From: Hydractinia symbiolongicarpus
Taxonomy: Eukaryota > Cnidaria > Hydrozoa > Anthoathecata > Hydractiniidae
Length of the DNA: 64,000 nt
Reading direction: 5' to 3'
Assembly (NCBI RefSeq): GCF_029227915.1
Contig: NC_079889.1
Location: forward strand, 4,464,001-4,528,000
Under the pieces are notes generated by a model that saw nothing but the letters and a program-made list of their open reading frames with translations, was not told where the DNA came from and did no database searches. This document shows, one piece after another, positions 54,523-64,000 of this stretch. Both the position numbers and the translations under genes were made by a program. The stretch's first letter is position 1; the number at the start of each line of letters is the position of its first letter.

Positions 54523-55227
54523 ATGGACTGCGATCAACTCAGTACTGGCGTTCCAGAAGACTTTGACATGTTTGCTCCCCCAGAAGACTCCCCTACCTTC
54601 GTGCACCAAAGACACCTCGAAAAAGAAAAAAAACAAAGCTTGGACTTGCTCCTAAAAGAAAAATTAAAAAAAACAGAAATCGAGAACTTTGGGCCATGCA
54701 TAAATATCATCCCCACCATTTCCCTTACAGAAAACCGAACTACCCACTGGAAGCAGATATGTCAACATACAGCCACCTCCCTTCACCATATTCTTCTGGA
54801 ACAAGTCAATGAAAACATCACGCACATACAATGTAAATTAAACCAAATTGAATTACAATTACAGTACATACATATACCTACACCCATACCAGACAACGTA
54901 ACGTGCGGCCAACCCTCTCCAGGTAAGTCAGGTAAGTATCCCTCTACACCTCTGTCTCCACCTGTGACCACAAACAAGAAAAATCCTAAAACTAAAAGAA
55001 CTACACTCCTCCCAAAAGAAGAAATTCCAAATCAAACGCAGCGACCAGTACCACTCATGAATCTCAAAATCCGACCACCTAAATTATACTACAAAAACAC
55101 CAACTCCAATTCCAATCGAAAAAACACCAAATCAAATGACCACCATAAAAATCAAAGAAAACCAAAACAAAACAATTCAACAGCATCAGAAAGCACAATA
55201 AAATACAGGGATTATCGCTATTTTTAG
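54523..55227 (+). CDS. PLE ORF B, coiled-coil plus basic tail, 234 aa
   Basis: ATG at 54523 (MDCDQLSTGVPEDFDMFAPP). The first half is helix-rich: HLEKEKKQSLDLLLKEKLKK and SLHHILLEQVNENITHIQCK. The second half is Pro/Thr/Asn/Lys-rich and strongly basic (NRKNTKSNDHHKNQRKPKQN), ending YRDYRYF. This coiled-coil plus basic tail layout is like ORF1-type RNA-binding proteins of non-LTR elements. Two AG/gtaagt donor-like sites lie inside it at 54922 and 54931. No known domain. Confidence 0.65.
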   Translation: MDCDQLSTGVPEDFDMFAPPEDSPTFVHQRHLEKEKKQSLDLLLKEKLKKTEIENFGPCINIIPTISLTENRTTHWKQICQHTATSLHHILLEQVNENITHIQCKLNQIELQLQYIHIPTPIPDNVTCGQPSPGKSGKYPSTPLSPPVTTNKKNPKTKRTTLLPKEEIPNQTQRPVPLMNLKIRPPKLYYKNTNSNSNRKNTKSNDHHKNQRKPKQNNSTASESTIKYRDYRYF

Positions 55228-56423
55228 TGATATATCTCTCACACACATGCACCTCCCCACTGCCATGGTAAGCCCGTACAAAATTATTTTTCCAAATAAA
55301 TTTAAATCAACAAATTATGCTATTTTTTAATTTCAACGAAGTCCAAATTTGAACAATCTCTGTACCCAACCATATACAAAATATTTTGAGAACAAGCGCG
55401 CTCGCAACATGCACTAGTTGCACTATCGCTTGCTATAATTACCAATTTTATCTAAGCTTCTAGGCAAGAGGCTGCGGAGCGATATGCGTGACAAGATTAA
55501 AGCCACCGTCTTGCAGTAGTCACAAATTTCTTACCTCAAGTTTCTGGGGCATCGCGGGAATAAATGGTAAAGGGACGCGCGTTAAATTCTTATAGACTGG
55601 CAAAGGTTGTAGCTTTTTCACCACGGACTTCTAGGCTACAACCTGTTGGGGCAAAATGCGGCTTATGACTTAATATAAGCGTTATTTAATTTTGCCGATT
55701 TACCATAACCACAATTGCTCGCGAAGGGCTGCATGGGAGGGTAAGACGCGTATCGGATTGCGGACGCGTATTGGTGCATTGACGTATAACCGCTGTTCGG
55801 CACTGACGCGGTTCATCAGGGTGCGGGGTTAATTGTCCTGTCGTTATCCTTTTTTTTGGGGGGGGGGGGGGTGAAGGGGCGCAGGGGGCACGTGTGACTA
55901 GACTTATGGGTTAAAGGGGAAAGTTATAGAAATACGGACTAAAGTTTGGAAAAATGGGACACCGCTTGGCACTGGAGCCGTCTATGCGAATACAGGGGTG
56001 TTTGTTCTGTCGTTTTATCTTTTTGTGGGAACGAGGGGGCGCGCGGGGCACGCGTGACTTCTATCATAGGTTGGAGGGGCAAGTTAGAGTATCATTTCTT
56101 TTTTCGTCACAATTTAGCCTAAATAGAAATTGGGTTGCACTGGGTTGGAATGAGCGTGTTGCTGAAAGTTAAAAACACATACACTTATTTACCTACAGGC
56201 ACTATTTCCGCAACTTTTAAACTATAAATATGATATTACATGAGCGGAGGCCACCCTCCTTGAATACACACACACTACCTGTACACCACGCTTTTCTTTC
56301 AGCGCCACGCTAATTTCAAATCTTCCCCTATAAGGTTAACCGATACATAGTTACTAAAGGTTCTTTTAAGTTTCTTTCCCCCCCCCCTTGTTTTAGAATT
56401 ACCAGGAAGAAATTTACGCAAGC
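55228..56423. other. PLE region between ORF B and RT
   Basis: GC-richer noncoding stretch with a hairpin (AGGTTGTAGC 55604-55613 against 55635-55644), a G14 run near 55858, and an acceptor-like C/T tract ending ttttag at 56391-56396 just before the RT frame opens. It may be an intron or an internal promoter. Confidence 0.5.
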
Positions 56424-58382
56424 ATGACATCGTTGACGCAAACAACTCCCTCCATTGCAGAACACTTGGAAATCTTACCTATAAAACGAAACATAAAACT
56501 TCCCTCGATCCGACGTCTGTTCCCACATAGCGTGGAATGGAAGAAACGCAACAAAAGCTTATCCCGGAAAACGTCGGCAATACTAAAAGAAAACAAAAGA
56601 ATATTCGAAAACAACCTAATTACCAATCTCTCCGCACACACATTGTCTCCAGAAGAAACGGAAATCCTCTCTCGGGGTCTCTCCTTTGTGCCTACACCAA
56701 CAAAATACTCCTCCCCATCTGAAACGGGATCTTTAATAAATTTTACTACTACTATGAAAAGACAAATATTTTTCGCAAGCGAGGGCCCTGAAAATACGAA
56801 AGTTGAGCCTCACCCCTTCCACGTCCGAACAAATTGGCAACCACCTACACCTGATAACAAGGACTTGCTCGAATATTTTGAAAAAATCACAAACGACATA
56901 AATTTAATTAATTCTCCAACTCCCGGGAAACATAATATAAATCACCAACACAGAAGAGCTCTTGTCAATCTTGCAAGAAACCCAAACATCACCATAAAAC
57001 CAGCAGACAAAGGTGGGGGGATCTGCATTCTTAACACTACCGAATACATAGACAAAGTCCACTTGCACCTTAATGATAGAAACACGTACATACAAATGCC
57101 AAATGACCTAACCAATGACATTAGCAAAGAGGTAAAAGATTATGTCGATTTCCTTTTTGTTAAACAATACATTGACAAAACGACTAGACGATTTCTAACT
57201 CCCCCTAATCCACCGCGCACATCACTATTTTACGGACTACCTAAAATACATAAACCTGAGATCCCACTAAGACCGATTGTTTCGGGTTGCGACAGCGCCA
57301 CAGACAACCTATCAAAATACGTAACACATTTCATCCAACCTTTGGTCACGAAACTACCGTCCTACATTAAAGACACAAAACACTTTCTCAGAGGATTGCG
57401 GGAGCTCCCACCTATGCCCGAAAATGCTTTTCTTGTAACAGCAGACGTTGCGGCTCTATACACAAACATCCCCCATGATGAAGGAATTAAAGCAGTACTC
57501 GATTTTATAAAACAATTTAGAAATGAAATGCCTAAATATACCCCACCAAATCATGTCTTTCACACGCTGCTGCATCTCATTCTTAAAAACAGTTTTTTCA
57601 AATTTATGACATCATTTTATCACCAAATTAAAGGAACGTCCATGGGTACAAGAATGGCCCCACCTTACGCAAATCTATTTATGGCAGTACTTGAAGGCCT
57701 AATCATAGCTGATTTTCCCGGTTTTATTGAATTCTGGAAGCGCTTTATAGATGACATTTTTTTCATATTTACGGGAACTGAACTACAATTAAAAAAATTA
57801 TTCACACACATGAACAAAATTCACCCTTCCATAAAATTTACTTTTGAGTATTCAAAATCAGATATTCCCTTTCTTGACACACGCATATATATTGACCAGT
57901 CTCGCAAATTACAAACAACCCTATTCCGCAAACCTACTGATAGAATGATGCTTTTACACTACTCCTCTGAACACCCTCATCATGTTAAGGCTAGCATCGT
58001 ATATACCCAGGCATTGAGATATTGCACAATCATATCCAATGACCAAAATTTAGAAAAGGAATTATATACTCTTGCACGCACATTCCTGGCTAGAGGATAC
58101 CCCCTAAATCTCTTAATTGATAAATTTTCAAAGGCTCTGAATTTTTTGAGAAATGAACTCCTCGAACCCGTCATGCACACACACGTAGAAGAAATCACAC
58201 CACTCATAACTCCATTTTCCCCTGTTGGTATGGCGCAAAGTAGAATTATTCACAAACATTGGTCAGTTATCGAAAAAAATGAGACTTTAAAATCGATCTG
58301 GCCGTCCCGCCCCTTAACTGCATACACACGGGGCAAAAGCCTAAGAGACACTTTGGTTAAATCGGCTCAAAAACCTTTGTAA
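56424..58382 (+). CDS. PLE reverse transcriptase, 652 aa, copy 2
   Basis: Full-length and uninterrupted. The N-terminal region includes IKPADKGGGICILNTTEYID, the PLE block before the RT core. The RT motifs are YGLPKIHKPEIPLRPIVSG, LVTADVAALYTNIPHDEGI (first Asp), KGTSMGTRMAPPYANLFMA, FWKRFIDDIFFIFTG (catalytic DD), and SDIPFLDTRIYIDQSRKLQT. The protein ends shortly after the thumb at KSLRDTLVKSAQKPL; no GIY-YIG nuclease follows and none is seen in the other ORFs. It is therefore of the endonuclease-minus kind, or acts with a nuclease supplied elsewhere. The upstream triplet at the frame's edge is a stop (56394-56396), so the ATG or a spliced leader starts it. Confidence 0.92.
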   Translation: MTSLTQTTPSIAEHLEILPIKRNIKLPSIRRLFPHSVEWKKRNKSLSRKTSAILKENKRIFENNLITNLSAHTLSPEETEILSRGLSFVPTPTKYSSPSETGSLINFTTTMKRQIFFASEGPENTKVEPHPFHVRTNWQPPTPDNKDLLEYFEKITNDINLINSPTPGKHNINHQHRRALVNLARNPNITIKPADKGGGICILNTTEYIDKVHLHLNDRNTYIQMPNDLTNDISKEVKDYVDFLFVKQYIDKTTRRFLTPPNPPRTSLFYGLPKIHKPEIPLRPIVSGCDSATDNLSKYVTHFIQPLVTKLPSYIKDTKHFLRGLRELPPMPENAFLVTADVAALYTNIPHDEGIKAVLDFIKQFRNEMPKYTPPNHVFHTLLHLILKNSFFKFMTSFYHQIKGTSMGTRMAPPYANLFMAVLEGLIIADFPGFIEFWKRFIDDIFFIFTGTELQLKKLFTHMNKIHPSIKFTFEYSKSDIPFLDTRIYIDQSRKLQTTLFRKPTDRMMLLHYSSEHPHHVKASIVYTQALRYCTIISNDQNLEKELYTLARTFLARGYPLNLLIDKFSKALNFLRNELLEPVMHTHVEEITPLITPFSPVGMAQSRIIHKHWSVIEKNETLKSIWPSRPLTAYTRGKSLRDTLVKSAQKPL

Positions 58383-59282
58383 TTATATAAAAATAATTTT
58401 TTTTCTGTCTACATATATATATTTTAGGTAAAACATTATTGTGGTTTTCTTCAACAGCCTTGTCGTCCCTAAGTCAAAGGTCCTATTAAGCAATTATATT
58501 TTAGGGGACAAAACTCCTTCTCAAAAGGGCCAAAAATTCTCGAATTAATCATTTTTTGTCTTTTAATAAAACGGATCGAAAACTCCCGCCTTTTTGCAAT
58601 CGGATCGAAAATTCCCGCTTTATGCTTCCTTTTGCGTCCGACAATTATCCAGACAGATCGAAAAACCCCGCCTTTTTGCAATCGGATCGAAAATTCCCGC
58701 CATTTTCGGATCGAAAATTCCCGCTCTATGCTTCCTTTTGCGTCCGACAATTATCCAGACATAAGGATCGAAATTTCCCGCTCCCAGATTCGAACATTCT
58801 TGTTTACATCAAAGTCCGCAACCACCGCCGTTTAATCGAATAACGCGTTCGAAAAAATTTTTTTTGGGGGCCTAGACACAACCAAAATATTATTGACATT
58901 ATCTTCGAGATTCTCCAACTGTAAACATTGCTACCAACATATTTTATTTATCTTCAGTAAGTATGTTCAATTTGCATATAGCTAATGCGCACATCGCGAC
59001 CGTTATTTTTCAATCTGGTCTAAGTACACACTTCTTTCTAAGAAAAACGAACGGGGACTTCTGTAATCGCAAGGAGTTTGCTCGGACACTTCCCTGTCGG
59101 GCAGGTGAAACATGTTTCACAGAAACAGGGAAGAAGCGGTACCTGCTCCTGATGAAGGCCGTTTTGGCAAGCTGATCATTCTCGTTGTTTTGACAGTCCG
59201 CTCCGTTCGGTTTTCTTCCGTTCTGTTTCATTCCATTATTCGTCTCAGCATTATTATTAAAAAAATTTTTTTTGCGCAGATA
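58383..59282. other. PLE inter-ORF region, second repeat
   Basis: Same content as 53072-53971, shifted by 5,311 bp: E2F-like cluster 58572-58781 and structured element 59089-59171. No difference seen by eye. Confidence 0.6.
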
Positions 59283-59714
59283 ATGTCGCTGAACGCAACA
59301 TACGCCGGTGAAGGAGATATAAAAAAGACAGAAATTTTCTTCAGCAATCTTAACAATAGCAATATCCAACAAATACGCGGCGAAATTTATAAGTCTATAA
59401 ATGGTGACAGCTTTTTCCCAATACACACATGGCCTTTAGATATGCAGTTATTGTTCACTAACCTCCCTCTATCCGATTCAGATACATTTAAATTAATTTT
59501 ATTTATGTTTGGAAATGGTTGCCCCCCACAAATTTGCATACAACATATTTTATGTAGCCACTTTAACAAAAACGCTATGAAAACGATAAAACGCATCCAC
59601 CAAATTAGATGGATTACAACCAATTTGGAACACAAATTAAACACATGGTATTATTTTGACATATTTGAAAACAAAATGCTCTCTTTGAGTGGGATACCCA
59701 GGGGATCGTTATAA
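59283..59714 (+). CDS. PLE small ORF A, next unit
   Basis: Same 143-residue protein as at 53972-54403, shifted by 5,311 bp, with no change seen. Its reading frame is intact. Confidence 0.6.
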   Translation: MSLNATYAGEGDIKKTEIFFSNLNNSNIQQIRGEIYKSINGDSFFPIHTWPLDMQLLFTNLPLSDSDTFKLILFMFGNGCPPQICIQHILCSHFNKNAMKTIKRIHQIRWITTNLEHKLNTWYYFDIFENKMLSLSGIPRGSL

Positions 59715-59833
59715 AACTATTTCACATGCACCTCCCTTTTGGTCTTCCCCCCCCCCTCCCCTTTTTAACCCCGACAAAATTAATGATAAAGTGTTGTTCG
59801 CTATTTTTTGCTTTAAAATTTTAGTCTTTAATC

Positions 59834-60538
59834 ATGGACTGCGATCAACTCAGTACTGGCGTTCCAGAAGACTTTGACATGTTTGCTCCCCCAGAAGACT
59901 CCCCTACCTTCGTGCACCAAAGACACCTCGAAAAAGAAAAAAAACAAAGCTTGGACTTGCTCCTAAAAGAAAAATTAAAAAAAACAGAAATCGAGAACTT
60001 TGGGCCATGCATAAATATCATCCCCACCATTTCCCTTACAGAAAACCGAACTACCCACTGGAAGCAGATATGTCAACATACAGCCACCTCCCTTCACCAT
60101 ATTCTTCTGGAACAAGTCAATGAAAACATCACGCACATACAATGTAAATTAAACCAAATTGAATTACAATTACAGTACATACATATACCTACACCCATAC
60201 CAGACAACGTAACGTGCGGCCAACCCTCTCCAGGTAAGTCAGGTAAGTATCCCTCTACACCTCTGTCTCCACCTGTGACCACAAACAAGAAAAATCCTAA
60301 AACTAAAAGAACTACACTCCTCCCAAAAGAAGAAATTCCAAATCAAACGCAGCGACCAGTACCACTCATGAATCTCAAAATCCGACCACCTAAATTATAC
60401 TACAAAAACACCAACTCCAATTCCAATCGAAAAAACACCAAATCAAATGACCACCATAAAAATCAAAGAAAACCAAAACAAAACAATTCAACAGCATCAG
60501 AAAGCACAATAAAATACAGGGATTATCGCTATTTTTAG
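59834..60538 (+). CDS. PLE ORF B, next unit
   Basis: Same 234-residue protein as at 54523-55227, with no substitution seen. Identity of this noncatalytic ORF between copies supports a very recent duplication. Confidence 0.65.
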   Translation: MDCDQLSTGVPEDFDMFAPPEDSPTFVHQRHLEKEKKQSLDLLLKEKLKKTEIENFGPCINIIPTISLTENRTTHWKQICQHTATSLHHILLEQVNENITHIQCKLNQIELQLQYIHIPTPIPDNVTCGQPSPGKSGKYPSTPLSPPVTTNKKNPKTKRTTLLPKEEIPNQTQRPVPLMNLKIRPPKLYYKNTNSNSNRKNTKSNDHHKNQRKPKQNNSTASESTIKYRDYRYF

Positions 60539-61733
60539 TGATATATCTCTCACACACATGCACCTCCCCACTGCCATGGTAAGCCCGTACAAAATTATTT
60601 TTCCAAATAAATTTAAATCAACAAATTATGCTATTTTTTAATTTCAACGAAGTCCAAATTTGAACAATCTCTGTACCCAACCATATACAAAATATTTTGA
60701 GAACAAGCGCGCTCGCAACATGCACTAGTTGCACTATCGCTTGCTATAATTACCAATTTTATCTAAGCTTCTAGGCAAGAGGCTGCGGAGCGATATGCGT
60801 GACAAGATTAAAGCCACCGTCTTGCAGTAGTCACAAATTTCTTACCTCAAGTTTCTGGGGCATCGCGGGAATAAATGGTAAAGGGACGCGCGTTAAATTC
60901 TTATAGACTGGCAAAGGTTGTAGCTTTTTCACCACGGACTTCTAGGCTACAACCTGTTGGGGCAAAATGCGGCTTATGACTTAATATAAGCGTTATTTAA
61001 TTTTGCCGATTTACCATAACCACAATTGCTCGCGAAGGGCTGCATGGGAGGGTAAGACGCGTATCGGATTGCGGACGCGTATTGGTGCATTGACGTATAA
61101 CCGCTGTTCGGCACTGACGCGGTTCATCAGGGTGCGGGGTTAATTGTCCTGTCGTTATCCTTTTTTTTGGGGGGGGGGGGGTGAAGGGGCGCAGGGGGCA
61201 CGTGTGACTAGACTTATGGGTTAAAGGGGAAAGTTATAGAAATACGGACTAAAGTTTGGAAAAATGGGACACCGCTTGGCACTGGAGCCGTCTATGCGAA
61301 TACAGGGGTGTTTGTTCTGTCGTTTTATCTTTTTGTGGGAACGAGGGGGCGCGCGGGGCACGCGTGACTTCTATCATAGGTTGGAGGGGCAAGTTAGAGT
61401 ATCATTTCTTTTTTCGTCACAATTTAGCCTAAATAGAAATTGGGTTGCACTGGGTTGGAATGAGCGTGTTGCTGAAAGTTAAAAACACATACACTTATTT
61501 ACCTACAGGCACTATTTCCGCAACTTTTAAACTATAAATATGATATTACATGAGCGGAGGCCACCCTCCTTGAATACACACACACTACCTGTACACCACG
61601 CTTTTCTTTCAGCGCCACGCTAATTTCAAATCTTCCCCTATAAGGTTAACCGATACATAGTTACTAAAGGTTCTTTTAAGTTTCTTTCCCCCCCCCCTTG
61701 TTTTAGAATTACCAGGAAGAAATTTACGCAAGC
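60539..61733. other. PLE region between ORF B and RT, next unit
   Basis: As 55228-56423, but the G-run near 61169 has 13 G instead of 14, which explains the 5,310 versus 5,311-bp period. Confidence 0.55.
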
Positions 61734-63692
61734 ATGACATCGTTGACGCAAACAACTCCCTCCATTGCAGAACACTTGGAAATCTTACCTATAAAACGAA
61801 ACATAAAACTTCCCTCGATCCGACGTCTGTTCCCACATAGCGTGGAATGGAAGAAACGCAACAAAAGCTTATCCCGGAAAACGTCGGCAATACTAAAAGA
61901 AAACAAAAGAATATTCGAAAACAACCTAATTACCAATCTCTCCGCACACACATTGTCTCCAGAAGAAACGGAAATCCTCTCTCGGGGTCTCTCCTTTGTG
62001 CCTACACCAACAAAATACTCCTCCCCATCTGAAACGGGATCTTTAATAAATTTTACTACTACTATGAAAAGACAAATATTTTTCGCAAGCGAGGGCCCTG
62101 AAAATACGAAAGTTGAGCCTCACCCCTTCCACGTCCGAACAAATTGGCAACCACCTACACCTGATAACAAGGACTTGCTCGAATATTTTGAAAAAATCAC
62201 AAACGACATAAATTTAATTAATTCTCCAACTCCCGGGAAACATAATATAAATCACCAACACAGAAGAGCTCTTGTCAATCTTGCAAGAAACCCAAACATC
62301 ACCATAAAACCAGCAGACAAAGGTGGGGGGATCTGCATTCTTAACACTACCGAATACATAGACAAAGTCCACTTGCACCTTAATGATAGAAACACGTACA
62401 TACAAATGCCAAATGACCTAACCAATGACATTAGCAAAGAGGTAAAAGATTATGTCGATTTCCTTTTTGTTAAACAATACATTGACAAAACGACTAGACG
62501 ATTTCTAACTCCCCCTAATCCACCGCGCACATCACTATTTTACGGACTACCTAAAATACATAAACCTGAGATCCCACTAAGACCGATTGTTTCGGGTTGC
62601 GACAGCGCCACAGACAACCTATCAAAATACGTAACACATTTCATCCAACCTTTGGTCACGAAACTACCGTCCTACATTAAAGACACAAAACACTTTCTCA
62701 GAGGATTGCGGGAGCTCCCACCTATGCCCGAAAATGCTTTTCTTGTAACAGCAGACGTTGCGGCTCTATACACAAACATCCCCCATGATGAAGGAATTAA
62801 AGCAGTACTCGATTTTATAAAACAATTTAGAAATGAAATGCCTAAATATACCCCACCAAATCATGTCTTTCACACGCTGCTGCATCTCATTCTTAAAAAC
62901 AGTTTTTTCAAATTTATGACATCATTTTATCACCAAATTAAAGGAACGTCCATGGGTACAAGAATGGCCCCACCTTACGCAAATCTATTTATGGCAGTAC
63001 TTGAAGGCCTAATCATAGCTGATTTTCCCGGTTTTATTGAATTCTGGAAGCGCTTTATAGATGACATTTTTTTCATATTTACGGGAACTGAACTACAATT
63101 AAAAAAATTATTCACACACATGAACAAAATTCACCCTTCCATAAAATTTACTTTTGAGTATTCAAAATCAGATATTCCCTTTCTTGACACACGCATATAT
63201 ATTGACCAGTCTCGCAAATTACAAACAACCCTATTCCGCAAACCTACTGATAGAATGATGCTTTTACACTACTCCTCTGAACACCCTCATCATGTTAAGG
63301 CTAGCATCGTATATACCCAGGCATTGAGATATTGCACAATCATATCCAATGACCAAAATTTAGAAAAGGAATTATATACTCTTGCACGCACATTCCTGGC
63401 TAGAGGATACCCCCTAAATCTCTTAATTGATAAATTTTCAAAGGCTCTGAATTTTTTGAGAAATGAACTCCTCGAACCCGTCATGCACACACACGTAGAA
63501 GAAATCACACCACTCATAACTCCATTTTCCCCTGTTGGTATGGCGCAAAGTAGAATTATTCACAAACATTGGTCAGTTATCGAAAAAAATGAGACTTTAA
63601 AATCGATCTGGCCGTCCCGCCCCTTAACTGCATACACACGGGGCAAAAGCCTAAGAGACACTTTGGTTAAATCGGCTCAAAAACCTTTGTAA
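61734..63692 (+). CDS. PLE reverse transcriptase, 652 aa, copy 3
   Basis: Reads the same 652 residues as the frame at 56424-58382, including the RFIDDIFFIF catalytic box, with no stop. The array goes on beyond it: the trailer and E2F-like cluster resume at 63693 and run to the window end. Confidence 0.92.
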   Translation: MTSLTQTTPSIAEHLEILPIKRNIKLPSIRRLFPHSVEWKKRNKSLSRKTSAILKENKRIFENNLITNLSAHTLSPEETEILSRGLSFVPTPTKYSSPSETGSLINFTTTMKRQIFFASEGPENTKVEPHPFHVRTNWQPPTPDNKDLLEYFEKITNDINLINSPTPGKHNINHQHRRALVNLARNPNITIKPADKGGGICILNTTEYIDKVHLHLNDRNTYIQMPNDLTNDISKEVKDYVDFLFVKQYIDKTTRRFLTPPNPPRTSLFYGLPKIHKPEIPLRPIVSGCDSATDNLSKYVTHFIQPLVTKLPSYIKDTKHFLRGLRELPPMPENAFLVTADVAALYTNIPHDEGIKAVLDFIKQFRNEMPKYTPPNHVFHTLLHLILKNSFFKFMTSFYHQIKGTSMGTRMAPPYANLFMAVLEGLIIADFPGFIEFWKRFIDDIFFIFTGTELQLKKLFTHMNKIHPSIKFTFEYSKSDIPFLDTRIYIDQSRKLQTTLFRKPTDRMMLLHYSSEHPHHVKASIVYTQALRYCTIISNDQNLEKELYTLARTFLARGYPLNLLIDKFSKALNFLRNELLEPVMHTHVEEITPLITPFSPVGMAQSRIIHKHWSVIEKNETLKSIWPSRPLTAYTRGKSLRDTLVKSAQKPL

Positions 63693-64000
63693 TTATATAA
63701 AAATAATTTTTTTTCTGTCTACATATATATATTTTAGGTAAAACATTATTGTGGTTTTCTTCAACAGCCTTGTCGTCCCTAAGTCAAAGGTCCTATTAAG
63801 CAATTATATTTTAGGGGACAAAACTCCTTCTCAAAAGGGCCAAAAATTCTCGAATTAATCATTTTTTGTCTTTTAATAAAACGGATCGAAAACTCCCGCC
63901 TTTTTGCAATCGGATCGAAAATTCCCGCTTTATGCTTCCTTTTGCGTCCGACAATTATCCAGACAGATCGAAAAACCCCGCCTTTTTGCAATCGGATCGA
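63693..64000. other. Start of a further PLE inter-ORF region, cut by window end
   Basis: Matches 53072-53379. It shows that at least part of another unit follows the third RT copy. Confidence 0.8.

Larger units (their letters stand above)
51750..64000 (+). mobile_element. Head-to-tail tandem array of a Penelope-like element (PLE)
   Basis: The unit length is 5,311 bp (first period) and 5,310 bp (second). The first copy is cut at 51750, which matches 57060 in the next copy. Two complete periods follow and a third continues past the window end. Tandem copies with a truncated first unit are the known PLE arrangement (pseudo-LTRs). The only difference I noticed between the first two periods is a G-run, 14 versus 13, near 55858/61169. 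Confidence 0.9.

Noticed and set aside
55954-56172. 72-aa ORF between PLE ORF B and RT
   Set aside because: No domain, placed in G-rich noncoding-looking sequence; identical in the next copy only because the whole unit is.
51240-64000. Telomeric or subtelomeric end
   Set aside because: An endonuclease-minus PLE array could suggest a telomere, but I saw no telomeric hexamer repeats in the window.

Overview
The window is eukaryotic and animal. It has long phase-consistent exons with GT/AG borders, an AT-rich background, an EAPP orthologue, and animal-type mobile elements (Polinton/Maverick, Kolobok, Copia, BEL/Pao, a CR1-like LINE, a tRNA-derived SINE, several MITEs, a Penelope-like array). 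The mix of repeats suggests a cnidarian, possibly a hydrozoan. That is an inference from family resemblance; nothing in the sequence names the species.

Left part (1 to about 14.5 kb): a decayed Polinton/Maverick virus-like element, visibly richer in G+C than the flanks. Rightward genes: type-B DNA polymerase C-terminus, three small proteins, an HNH nuclease, a packaging ATPase and a BRO/DUF3627-like protein. Leftward genes: retroviral-type integrase, a conserved accessory protein, a candidate major capsid protein, a candidate minor capsid protein and further accessory proteins. Most carry stops or frameshifts. A well-preserved 4.06-kb Kolobok-type DNA transposon (TTAA target duplication, 20-bp inverted ends) sits inside the candidate minor capsid gene. 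It carries a three-exon THAP-DDE transposase and, convergently, a two-exon gene resembling the zinc-binding cytosolic ballast of P2X7 receptors.

Middle (14.6 to 29.6 kb): a transposon graveyard. It holds a BEL/Pao integrase remnant, noncoding repeats, a leftward Copia element lacking the first part of its reverse transcriptase, a rightward CR1-like LINE with a 2A-like peptide and PHD-like finger, a SINE and two MITEs.

Host genes (29.6 to 50.7 kb): a five-exon EAPP gene (29660-33257, 232 aa), then a very large gene (about 34.4-50.7 kb). The large gene has small 5' exons with a tentative chromodomain-like region, a Myc/Mga-like bHLH domain split by an intron, and two giant exons (5.6 and 3.3 kb) encoding disordered, repeat-rich, acidic and basic sequence. 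The total is over 3,000 residues. One splice junction upstream of the bHLH exon is unresolved.

Right end (51.75 kb to the window end): a head-to-tail array of Penelope-like element (PLE) units of 5,310/5,311 bp. The first copy is 5'-truncated and the last runs off the window. The first two periods appear to differ only by one G in a homopolymer. Each unit carries two small ORFs and a 652-aa reverse transcriptase with no GIY-YIG nuclease after it, a cluster of E2F-like repeats, and a compact pseudoknot-like element containing CTGATGA.
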